Below the pieces are notes generated by a model, which saw nothing but the letters and a program-made list of their open reading frames with translations, had not been told where the DNA came from and ran no database searches. From assembly GCA_030654015.1 (NCBI GenBank), contig JAURYI010000022.1, positions 1 through 32,340 on the forward strand: a DNA stretch of 32,340 bases, read 5' to 3'. This document shows positions 26,123 through 32,340 of the stretch, piece after piece. Within the stretch, counting starts at the first letter, position 1. Every line of letters begins with the position of its first letter. Source of the stretch: Methylococcales bacterium (lineage in GTDB: Bacteria; Pseudomonadota; Gammaproteobacteria; Methylococcales; Methylomonadaceae). A program made the translations under genes and the position numbers.

Positions 26123-26710
26123 ATGGCAAAATTTACTGTTTATTTTAAAAATAACGTTATTCGTTCATATCTGTTTGAAGCTGAGAGAGTGCGTGTCGGG
26201 CGTGACGAAGCTAACGATTTAGTGATAGATAGCCTAGAAGTCGCCCCCGTTCACGCACTTATTGTGACGCGGGGTGATAGATGTATGATAAGACAGCTGA
26301 ATGATGATTTTCCATTAATTATAAACGGAAAAAGCGTTAAAGAAGACAAGCTCCAGCACGGTGATATTATCACTGCGGGACACTATGATCTTGTTTACAA
26401 TGCGGGTAACGCTGTGCAATCCACTAAAACAAACGCTAGTTACATCGCACACACCGCTAATTTCCAAGTCATAAGCGGTATAGGTATCGGCAAAATATTT
26501 CATTTGAATATGCGGATGACTATGATCGGTGAGCACGGTAGCGGTATAGTTGTCATTTCCAAGAGAAAAGAGGGATATTTCGCGTCTACTCTGGAAAGCA
26601 CAGGCATCATCACCTTAAACAATCAGCCATTAGACGATAAAATTATCAAACTGGAGCATCATGATGTGTTGGTTGTTAATAATATGACGGTACAATTTTA
26701 TTTGCATTAG
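26123..26710 (+). CDS. FHA-domain protein with a second degenerate FHA-like half
   Basis: The 195-residue protein begins with a forkhead-associated (phosphothreonine-binding) fold: VRVGRDEANDLVIDS at about 23-37, VHALI with the conserved His near 43, and the INGKSV turn near 67-72. The second half repeats the layout (FHLNMRMTMIGEHGSGIVVI, then LNNQPLDDKIIKLEHHDVLV) but lacks the arginine and serine/histidine core, so it is likely a structural FHA-like unit. No signal peptide or membrane segment is seen. There is no Ser/Thr kinase or type VI gene beside it, so partners are unknown. Confidence 0.82.
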   Translation: MAKFTVYFKNNVIRSYLFEAERVRVGRDEANDLVIDSLEVAPVHALIVTRGDRCMIRQLNDDFPLIINGKSVKEDKLQHGDIITAGHYDLVYNAGNAVQSTKTNASYIAHTANFQVISGIGIGKIFHLNMRMTMIGEHGSGIVVISKRKEGYFASTLESTGIITLNNQPLDDKIIKLEHHDVLVVNNMTVQFYLH

Positions 26711-26902
26711 TGCTTTAACCTGCACACTAGCATCCTTTATGCGCTTCGGTGGATTGAAAATAGCATTCCAATAGCTGTTGTTGCCCGCTTTTGATGCACC
26801 CACTACCTATTCTAAAAAATACTGACTACTGTAATGGGTTTATGTAAACTATTAACAGAATTTTTTATTAGCCACTGTTGGCTGACCTTAAAAATCAATG
26901 TG

Positions 26903-26917
26903 TTATGTATTACATAA
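26903..26917. promoter_or_regulatory. 15-bp palindrome upstream of the small exported protein
   Basis: TTATGTA-T-TACATAA is a perfect 7-1-7 palindrome ending 32 nt before the start codon at 26950. It looks like a dimeric repressor site. The rest of the 239-nt gap 26711-26949 shows no convincing gene; short open stretches near 26740-26810 on the minus strand lack a start codon. Confidence 0.45.
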
Positions 26918-26949
26918 TAAGAATAACAAAAATAAGAGGGATAACCATC

Positions 26950-27354
26950 ATGAATAAATCAACATTAGTCGCGTTGTTTTTTGTCACTTTTAATATCAAT
27001 ACCGCCTACGCCGTCATGGATCACAGTACACACGGCGGCAAAGGCGGCGGCGAGAGTGTCGCTTGTGAAAAACCACTGTTATCTAAATTTTCACCCGATA
27101 AATTAGCTTTGGTCGCACCAAATTCTGAATTTTCATTCAGAGCCTCCAATATTCAGCATCCTGAAAACATTACTGTCACGGTAAAAAATATTCCTGTGGA
27201 CATTAATGCGGAATTTAAAGACCCTTATTACAACATAACCGCCAAACTGCCTGATTCGCTACGCAATACTGTGGCGCGAATCAACATTAAAGTCAGCGGA
27301 AAAAATGCCCATTGTGAAGCCGAAAATGGCTGGCTGGTAAAAATTGCTGAATAA
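26950..27354 (+). CDS. Small exported protein of unknown function
   Basis: I do not recognise the function. The 134-residue product has a clear signal peptide (MNKSTLVALFFVTFNINTAYA), then a His/Gly-rich start (MDHSTHGGKGGG). After that comes a beta-rich region with two cysteines (ACEKP and HCEAE) that could form a disulphide, and a KFSPDKLALVAPNSEFSF stretch resembling immunoglobulin-like periplasmic domains. The His-rich start might bind metal ions such as copper, which matters in methanotrophs, but this is only a hint. Start chosen at 26950 with GAGGG about ten bases upstream; the frame opens at 26878, but that would bury the signal peptide. rlmJ starts 17 nt downstream. Confidence 0.75.
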   Translation: MNKSTLVALFFVTFNINTAYAVMDHSTHGGKGGGESVACEKPLLSKFSPDKLALVAPNSEFSFRASNIQHPENITVTVKNIPVDINAEFKDPYYNITAKLPDSLRNTVARINIKVSGKNAHCEAENGWLVKIAE

Positions 27355-27371
27355 TCATTTGCTACCCGTTT

Positions 27372-28211
27372 ATGCTTAGTTATCGACATTCGTTTCATGC
27401 GGGCAATTTTGCCGATGTGTTAAAACACGTCATTCTGGTACAACTGCTTGAGTATTTTGGTAAAAAAGACGCGCCATTTTGTTGTATTGATACCCATGCA
27501 GGTGCCGGTGAATATGCTCTCGACAGCGATTACGCACTAAAAAATAGTGAGTTTGCTACAGGTATCGGTAAATTATGGCAACGTCATGATTTACCCGATG
27601 CGGTTGCTCGTTATGTGCAGCTCATCAAGCAGGCTAATCATAGCGAGATGACTCGTTACCTTGGTTCACCATTGATTGCACAACAACTATTACGCAAGCA
27701 AGATCGCTTATTTTTGTATGAGTTGCACTCCACCGATGTTGATTTACTGACTACCGCTATTGGTAGAGACAAACAGGTCAAAGTATTTCATGCGGACGGC
27801 TTAAAAAATGCTGTAGGCTTATTACCGCCACAAGAACGCCGTGGGTTGGTATTGATTGATCCGAGTTATGAGCTAAAAACCGATTACACGGAGGTTGTTA
27901 ATACCTTGATAGCCATGCACAAACGTTTTGCTACAGGAACTTACGCACTCTGGTATCCTGTGGTGGAACGCAGTCGTAATAAGGCATTAGAAAATGCCCT
28001 ACAAACCAGCGGTATCAAAAATATACAGTTATTTGAACTGGGTATTGCCGCCGATACCGATGAACACGGCATGACGGCAAGCGGTCTGATTATCATTAAT
28101 CCGCCGTGGACGCTGAGCGCGCAAATGCAAACGGTTTTACCTTGGCTGGTCGATGCGCTGGGTAATGACGGAGCGGCGTTTTATCGTATACACACCTTGG
28201 TTGAAGAATAA
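27372..28211 (+). CDS. rlmJ: 23S rRNA (adenine-2030-N6)-methyltransferase RlmJ
   Basis: RlmJ methylates N6 of A2030 in 23S rRNA. The 279-residue protein starts MLSYRHSFHAGNFADVLKH, the family hallmark, followed by CIDTHAGAGEYAL (38-50) for the SAM site, and LVLIDPSYE (159-167) as the DPPY-type catalytic motif with Ser in the third position. Length is typical. It lies 17 nt after the small exported gene, so they may share a message even though their roles seem unrelated. Confidence 0.96.
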   Translation: MLSYRHSFHAGNFADVLKHVILVQLLEYFGKKDAPFCCIDTHAGAGEYALDSDYALKNSEFATGIGKLWQRHDLPDAVARYVQLIKQANHSEMTRYLGSPLIAQQLLRKQDRLFLYELHSTDVDLLTTAIGRDKQVKVFHADGLKNAVGLLPPQERRGLVLIDPSYELKTDYTEVVNTLIAMHKRFATGTYALWYPVVERSRNKALENALQTSGIKNIQLFELGIAADTDEHGMTASGLIIINPPWTLSAQMQTVLPWLVDALGNDGAAFYRIHTLVEE

Positions 28212-28220
28212 TCAACGCAG

Positions 28221-28248
28221 GTAGAGACGCTGCACTGCACGTCTTCAC
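28221..28248. repeat. Short imperfect palindromic repeat after rlmJ
   Basis: GTAGAGACGCTGCACTGCAC followed by GTCTTCAC is an imperfect palindrome beginning 10 nt past the rlmJ stop. It resembles the intergenic type with arms GTAGAGACG/CGTCTCTAC, here decayed at the right end. It is too weak for a strong terminator. Confidence 0.45.
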
Positions 28249-28294
28249 ACTTGGGATGCCGTAATAATGTTTCAATACACACGAGCTAGCAACC

Positions 28295-28984
28295 ATGATA
28301 CCGATTAGAGATACCGCGCCCTGTCATAACAAACCGCTGGTTACTTGGGGCTTGATTATCGTGTGCAGCAGCATTTTTATTGCCATGAAATCAATACCTT
28401 TCGAGCTGAGTTCTCGACTGATTAACCTGTATGGCATGATTCCGCTTCGCTATGCCAATCCACAATGGGGAGTGGATTCTGGGTTGCCGTTTGATTATTA
28501 CCTCTCCTTCCTGAGCAATTTATTTTTACACGCTAATTGGGGACATTTAATTATCAATATGTGGTTTTTGTGGATTTTTGCCGACAATGTTGAAGACCGC
28601 ATGGGACGCTTGCCATTTTTAGCGTTTTATCTGTTGTGCGGCGTGTTTGCCAGCGTTTTACAGTGGTATTTTGAACCCAGCCTTGATATTCCTGTTGTCG
28701 GCGCGTCGGGCGCAATCGCAGGCGTATTGGCGGCTTATTTCTTTCTCTATCCCTTTGAGCGCGTGATACTGTGGATGCCGCTGTTTTTTTTCTTGCCGAT
28801 TGTCATTCATGTACCAGCCATTGCTTTTCTAGGCTTGTGGGTCATCATGCAATTACACGATGCTACCACCTCGATTGTGATGAAAAATACCATGGTTGAT
28901 GTTGCGTGGTGGGCGCATTTAGGCGGATTCATTGCAGGTTCTATTTTGTATCGCTTATTTCTTAAAAAACAGACAATTGAATAA
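28295..28984 (+). CDS. Rhomboid-family intramembrane serine protease
   Basis: Rhomboids cut transmembrane substrates within the inner membrane. The 229-residue protein has about six hydrophobic helices. The catalytic serine is Ser138 in VVGASGAIAG and the histidine is His208 in WWAHLGGFIAG. The L1-loop and helix 2 features appear as NLFLHANWGHLIINMWFLWI with HxxxN, and YGMIP near residue 47. The start ATG at 28295 comes 83 nt after rlmJ. Natural substrates are unknown. It is followed at once by a promoter for the next gene. Confidence 0.93.
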   Translation: MIPIRDTAPCHNKPLVTWGLIIVCSSIFIAMKSIPFELSSRLINLYGMIPLRYANPQWGVDSGLPFDYYLSFLSNLFLHANWGHLIINMWFLWIFADNVEDRMGRLPFLAFYLLCGVFASVLQWYFEPSLDIPVVGASGAIAGVLAAYFFLYPFERVILWMPLFFFLPIVIHVPAIAFLGLWVIMQLHDATTSIVMKNTMVDVAWWAHLGGFIAGSILYRLFLKKQTIE

Positions 28985-28985
28985 A

Positions 28986-29016
28986 TTGACGTATTTTGAT
29001 GCTGTTAAGGTATAAT
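28986..29016 (+). promoter_or_regulatory. Sigma-70-like promoter for the 109-residue membrane protein
   Basis: TTGACG (28986-28991) and a perfect TATAAT (29011-29016) are 19 nt apart, slightly longer than ideal. Transcription from near 29023 would leave a leader of about 90 nt before the ATG at 29112. Confidence 0.55.
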
Positions 29017-29111
29017 TTGCACCCTTAAAAACAGGTTTTTAATAAAAATAACCAGAATCAGTCGCTATAGACTGATCAAAAACTTCTTAAGTTATCAGGA
29101 TTAAAAGTAAT

Positions 29112-29441
29112 ATGAAAAAAGTTAATGTTGGATTAGTAAGACTGCTTCAGTTTGTCGTTTTTGTGCTATTTACATTCATGGTAGTCGCGTATTTTGGTGC
29201 GATGGTTTTACTGCCACTGGATGCCATAGTATTACTCATAAAATTATTGGGAGTCTTTGGTCTGCACGGTTTTATTGGTGCATTGGTCGCTATTCCTGTC
29301 GTTGGTTATTTATGTCTGACAGTCTACAAAATGCCTGAACTTTGCAAACTGGTTATGGATACAGGATTTGAACTGGTCAAAACTGGAAAAGCAAAAGTTG
29401 AAGCGTTTAATGACATTGCCAACGCTCTGCCACAAGACTAA
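29112..29441 (+). CDS. Hypothetical membrane protein, two to three helices
   Basis: I do not recognise this 109-residue protein. It has a short basic start (MKKVNVGLVR), hydrophobic segments at about 11-33 (LLQFVVFVLFTFMVVAYFGA) and 35-70 (a Leu-rich stretch, then GALVAIPVVGYLCLTVYK), and a charged cytosolic-type tail ending FNDIANALPQD. It has its own promoter-like sequence and a leader with no strong ribosome site. Downstream is a decayed palindromic repeat, so it is likely monocistronic. No partner gene suggests a role. Confidence 0.7.
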   Translation: MKKVNVGLVRLLQFVVFVLFTFMVVAYFGAMVLLPLDAIVLLIKLLGVFGLHGFIGALVAIPVVGYLCLTVYKMPELCKLVMDTGFELVKTGKAKVEAFNDIANALPQD

Positions 29442-29475
29442 ATCATCACATCAAGCTAACGTCTCACTTTAGCTC

Positions 29476-29542
29476 CGTAGATTGGGGTGAGGTACGAACC
29501 CCGTCTAGTTGTGGGGTTCGTCGTACTCGTCCCGCCGACCCC
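29476..29542. repeat. Palindromic intergenic repeat
   Basis: CGAACCCC (29495-29502) and GGGGTTCG (29513-29520) form an 8-bp stem. Flanking GTAGATTGGGGTGAGGTA and GTCGTACTCGTCCCGCCGAC mirror each other only partly, as in a decayed longer palindrome. It may double as terminator for the upstream small membrane protein gene. Confidence 0.6.
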
Positions 29543-29585
29543 ATAAATACCAACCCACTCTTTCCATGATGATTAAGGAATCGCT

Positions 29586-30167
29586 ATGCGCGTCTTAATA
29601 CTATCCATGATGCTGTTTTTTACTACAACTCTCTCTTTTGCAACGGAAAATAAAATGTCTGATACAAACCCAAAAGTTAAATTAACCACCTCATTAGGTG
29701 ACATTGTTATTCAATTAAACAGTGAAAAAGCCCCGATTTCAGCGGCGAATTTTGTAACTTATGTTAATGAAGGTTTTTATAACGGTACAATTTTTCACCG
29801 TATCATCAAAGATTTTATGGCACAAGGCGGTGGTTTTGATACCAGCTTCGACCAAAAAGCCGTACACGCGCCTATCAAAAATGAAGCTGATAACGGCTTG
29901 AAAAATACTCGCGGTACATTGGCAATGGCACGCACCAATGTGCCAGATTCTGCGACTGCGCAATTTTTCATCAACTACAAAGATAATGCTTTTTTAAACC
30001 ACACAGGCAAAAATGCCAGCGGCTGGGGTTATGCCGTATTTGGTGAAGTGATTGAAGGCATGGACGTAGTCGATAAAATGGCAACCCAAGCCACAGGCAA
30101 CCGTGGCGGACATCAAGATGTACCTAAAACTGACATCGTGATTGAAAAAGCCGAAGTTTTGAAATAA
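29586..30167 (+). CDS. Exported cyclophilin-type peptidyl-prolyl cis-trans isomerase
   Basis: The 193-residue protein is a cyclophilin that speeds proline isomerisation during folding. It has a signal peptide (MRVLILSMMLFFTTTLSFA), so it probably works in the periplasm, like PpiA. Core motifs are FHRIIKDFMAQGGG (catalytic Arg near 77), TLAMARTNVPDSATAQFFIN, and YAVFGEVIEGMDVVDKM. AAGGA precedes the ATG at 29586. An in-frame Met24 (MSDTNPKV, 29655) would yield a cytosolic form without signal, but has only a weak ribosome site. The next gene is lpxH, across a composite repeat. Confidence 0.92.
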   Translation: MRVLILSMMLFFTTTLSFATENKMSDTNPKVKLTTSLGDIVIQLNSEKAPISAANFVTYVNEGFYNGTIFHRIIKDFMAQGGGFDTSFDQKAVHAPIKNEADNGLKNTRGTLAMARTNVPDSATAQFFINYKDNAFLNHTGKNASGWGYAVFGEVIEGMDVVDKMATQATGNRGGHQDVPKTDIVIEKAEVLK

Positions 30168-30189
30168 ATCTGTAGGTAATGTTTCCTCG

Positions 30190-30279
30190 TTCCCACGCGC
30201 CGCGTGGGAATGCAGTTTCAACGCGCCGCGTTGTAGACCGCAGCGCGGTCTGTATGAATTCCCACGCAGCGCGTGGGAA
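30190..30279. repeat. Composite REP-like repeat with four hairpins
   Basis: Four back-to-back hairpins fill the gap: TTCCCACGC/GCGTGGGAA (30190-30210), CAACGC/GCGTTG (30219-30233), AGACCGC/GCGGTCT (30235-30251) and TTCCCACGC/GCGTGGGAA (30259-30279). The first and last share arms, so it is probably one repeat unit of the type also split at 10887-11078. It ends 14 nt before the lpxH start and must be transcribed if lpxH is read from upstream. Confidence 0.85.
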
Positions 30280-30293
30280 CTAGGTAAAACCCT

Positions 30294-31019
30294 ATGAATC
30301 ACGAAACCCTGTTTATTTCCGACCTGCACCTGTCACTGGAAAAACCCGAAATCACCCGTCGTTTTTTGGATTTTCTAGCCCATCGTGCTACCAAATCCAA
30401 AGCCGTCTACATTCTGGGTGATTTATTCGACACATGGGTAGGGGATGATGACTTTATGCCGCCCAATAATAAAATACGGCAACAGCTTAAAAAATTAACC
30501 GATTCAGGCGTTAAGGTTTTTCTCCAGCAAGGCAATCGTGATTTTTTACTGGGCGAACGTTTTGCTCAAGACACAGGCGTGACCTTGCTGGATGACTATG
30601 CGGTGATTGATTTATACGGCACACCGACATTAATAACACACGGTGATTTATTGTGTACTGATGACCTGCCTTATCAAGCCTTCCGCGTTAAATCACACAC
30701 GTCCGAATGGCAACAAAATGTACTATCAAAACCCCTGTTATTACGTCTGTTAGCTGCCCGTTGGTATCGCTTACGCAGTTACTTTCATAAGCGTAAAAAA
30801 TCCAATGACATCATGGATGTCAATCAAGACACCGTTATCAGCGTCATGCAAAAATACAACACCTTGCGCCTTATTCATGGGCACACCCATCGCCCCGATT
30901 TACACCAGTTTGACATCGACGGACAAGCCGCTCAGCGTTTTGTACTTGCCGCATGGAGCAAAAATGCAGGTGAAATTTTGTGTTGGAACAAAGACGGGCA
31001 TCAACTCGAAGTTATTTAG
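30294..31019 (+). CDS. lpxH: UDP-2,3-diacylglucosamine diphosphatase LpxH
   Basis: LpxH removes UMP from UDP-2,3-diacylglucosamine to give lipid X in lipid A synthesis, at the inner-membrane face. The 241-residue protein is a calcineurin-like phosphoesterase with ligands Asp10 and His12 (FISDLHLSL), Asp43 (LGDLFDTWVGDD), Asn81 (QQGNRDFLLG), His116 (ITHGDLL) and His195/His197 (IHGHTHRP). Length is typical. No strong ribosome site is seen before the ATG because the composite repeat ends 14 nt upstream. The next gene, xoxF, begins 184 nt later. Confidence 0.96.
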   Translation: MNHETLFISDLHLSLEKPEITRRFLDFLAHRATKSKAVYILGDLFDTWVGDDDFMPPNNKIRQQLKKLTDSGVKVFLQQGNRDFLLGERFAQDTGVTLLDDYAVIDLYGTPTLITHGDLLCTDDLPYQAFRVKSHTSEWQQNVLSKPLLLRLLAARWYRLRSYFHKRKKSNDIMDVNQDTVISVMQKYNTLRLIHGHTHRPDLHQFDIDGQAAQRFVLAAWSKNAGEILCWNKDGHQLEVI

Positions 31020-31053
31020 AAACAACAGGCTATAAGATTTCCCCTATTAAATG

Positions 31054-31120
31054 TTGACTTTTAAGTCAAAATCATTAAATCTAGGCACTTGGTGTGAAAA
31101 ATTCCTAAATAGGGAGGAAT
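31054..31120. promoter_or_regulatory. Candidate control elements upstream of xoxF
   Basis: The 184-nt gap before xoxF contains the inverted repeat TTGACTT-tt-AAGTCAA (31054-31069), whose left arm could serve as a -35 element, and ATTCCT...AGGAAT (31101-31120, 8-nt centre). The -10 partner is unclear; TTAAAT at 31075-31080 is one possibility. Methanol dehydrogenase genes in methanotrophs are switched by lanthanides, so operators here are plausible but unproven. Confidence 0.35.
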
Positions 31121-31203
31121 TAAAAACTTCACCCCAAAAACTAATATTAGTCTAAAAACACAACCAGTATTTTGTCTCATCAAGATACTTAGGAGAATCA
31201 TAT

Positions 31204-32340
31204 ATGATGAAAAAGCCTTTAAAAAGCTGGCTACTCGCTTCCAGCGTTGCCGCTTTACTCGTAGCACCCGCAATTTCAACTGCTAACCAAGGCGTTGAAA
31301 CCTTAACTAAGAATCCAGCTAACTGGGCAACTTGGGGCGGCGACTATGCAGGCACTCGTTATAGCGAATTAAAAGAAATCAACGCGGATAACGTAAAAAC
31401 TTTACAACCTGCTTGGTCTTTCTCAACAGGTGTATTGCGTGGTCATGAAGGTGGTCCATTAGTTATTGACGATGTTATTTACATTCACACACCATTTCCA
31501 AACAAAGTTTACGCATTAGATCAAAAAACCCAAGCGGTTATCTGGGAATTTGAACCTACTCAAGATGCAGACGTAACTATTCCTGTTATGTGCTGCGACA
31601 CTGTCAACCGTGGTTTAGCTTACGGCGACGGCAAAATCTTTCTGCAACAATCTAACACTGTGTTAACTGCATTGGATGCAAAAACCGGTAAAAGAGTATG
31701 GAGCGTACAAAACGGTGATCCTAAATTAGGTATGACCAACACAAACGCGCCTTTAGTTGTTAAAGACAAAGTCTTGACCGGTATTTCAGGTGGTGAATTT
31801 GGTGTTCGTGGTTTCTTGGCCGCTTATGACATCAACACTGGCAAATTGGCGTGGAAAGGTTATAGCATCGGGCCCGATAAAGACACTTTAATCAATGCTG
31901 ATAAAACTACTACTTGGGAAGACGGCAAAGTTGCTAAAGTTGGCGAAAACTCAAGCATCAAAACGTGGGAAGGCGACCAATGGAAAATTGGTGGCGGTAC
32001 TACTTGGGGCTGGACAAGCTACGATCCTAAATTGAACTTGATTTACTACGGATCAGGCAATCCATCTACTTGGAATCCAACTCAACGTCCTGGTGATAAC
32101 AAATTGTCTATGTCATTGTGGGCGCGTGATGCGGACTCAGGTGAAGTTAAATGGTTTTACCAAATGACTCCACATGATGAATGGGACTTTGACGGTATCA
32201 ACGAAACTGTGTTAGTTGACCAAGAAGTGAAAGGCAAAATGCACAAAACTATCGTGCATTTCGACCGTAACGGTTTTGGCTACACCTTGGATCGTGAAAC
32301 CGGCGAACTGCTGGTTGCTGAAAAATTCGACAAATCGGTT
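31204..32340 (+). CDS. xoxF: Lanthanide-dependent methanol dehydrogenase XoxF, large subunit (3' end outside window)
   Basis: XoxF oxidises methanol in the periplasm with PQQ and a lanthanide and passes electrons to a cytochrome c. The visible 379 residues begin with a signal peptide ([20 protein letters not shown], cleavage probably near residue 27). They contain the PQQ-stacking vicinal cysteines Cys130-Cys131, metal ligands Glu198 (GGEFG) and Asn286 (GSGNPSTWN), and catalytic Asp328. Asp330 follows in [10 protein letters not shown]: this second Asp is the hallmark of the lanthanide enzymes, where calcium-type MxaF has Ala. AGGAG sits eight bases before the ATG at 31204; a second ATG follows directly. 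The gene is open to the last base. Confidence 0.95.
   Translation, partial: MMKKPLKSWLLASSVAALLVAPAISTANQGVETLTKNPANWATWGGDYAGTRYSELKEINADNVKTLQPAWSFSTGVLRGHEGGPLVIDDVIYIHTPFPNKVYALDQKTQAVIWEFEPTQDADVTIPVMCCDTVNRGLAYGDGKIFLQQSNTVLTALDAKTGKRVWSVQNGDPKLGMTNTNAPLVVKDKVLTGISGGEFGVRGFLAAYDINTGKLAWKGYSIGPDKDTLINADKTTTWEDGKVAKVGENSSIKTWEGDQWKIGGGTTWGWTSYDPKLNLIYYGSGNPSTWNPTQRPGDNKLSMSLWARDADSGEVKWFYQMTPHDEWDFDGINETVLVDQEVKGKMHKTIVHFDRNGFGYTLDRETGELLVAEKFDKSV

Noticed and set aside
26740-26815. Possible coding fragment on the minus strand after the FHA gene
   Set aside because: Two frames stay open for about 25-35 codons (for example GASKAGNNSYWNAIF), but there is no start codon or recognisable family; could be a relic but cannot be supported.
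31204-32340. Calcium-type methanol dehydrogenase MxaF
   Set aside because: The position two residues after the catalytic Asp is Asp (DFD), not Ala as in MxaF; the surrounding [10 protein letters not shown] matches XoxF.
1-32340. CRISPR array, prophage or complete insertion sequence
   Set aside because: No regularly spaced direct repeats, integrase, phage structural or transposase genes are seen; repeated sequence is palindromic and dispersed.

Overview
The window looks like chromosomal DNA of a gammaproteobacterial methanotroph (order Methylococcales, probably Methylomonadaceae). The strongest single clue is the gene running off the right edge: a PQQ methanol dehydrogenase large subunit of the lanthanide-dependent XoxF type, identified by its Asp-Phe-Asp motif. 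The rpsU-dnaG-rpoD cluster, the CcmAB haem-export genes and RlmB/RlmJ/LpxH/TsaD fit a gammaproteobacterium. The genus is not resolved.

Layout. 1-6.98 kb: glycogen/alpha-glucan block, with glgB on the minus strand diverging from glgC, a GH57 enzyme and malQ on the plus strand; glgA is not in view. 7.0-10.2 kb: an SDR-type epimerase overlapping radA, then uppP with a clear terminator. 10.2-12.5 kb, minus strand: rlmB-ccmA translationally coupled, then ccmB, which is separated from ccmA by a palindromic repeat that has itself been split by a 138-bp MITE-like element. A second, inverted copy of that element lies at the left edge. 12.6-14.3 kb: an OFA-type MFS carrier with an extra C-terminal membrane helix. 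14.3-17.0 kb, minus strand: metK then ahcY (SAM synthesis and SAH removal), with a structured 195-nt gap holding a possible leader peptide. 17.0-21.6 kb, minus strand: the macromolecular-synthesis cluster rpsU-yqeY-dnaG-rpoD followed by a CAT-anticodon tRNA, with tsaD divergent.

22.7-23.6 kb: a cold-shock protein with a long leader, followed by a small RRM protein probably starting at TTG. 23.6-24.6 kb, minus strand: a decayed arsenic locus with arsC intact and acr3 cut to its N-terminal half. 24.8-31.0 kb: a run of mostly plus-strand housekeeping and unknown genes: CorB/CNNM-type membrane protein, a double-FHA protein, a small exported protein of unknown function, rlmJ, a rhomboid protease, a two-helix membrane protein, an exported cyclophilin and lpxH. 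31.2 kb to the end: xoxF, first 379 codons.

Intergenic spaces carry many palindromic repeats of several unrelated families, which dominate the non-coding signal. There is no CRISPR array, prophage, complete IS or defence island. I see no clear new multi-gene system. The best leads are the nested MITE insertion inside ccmA-ccmB, the ahcY leader, the truncated acr3 and the carrier with a fused extra helix. No gap longer than 300 bases lacks a gene.
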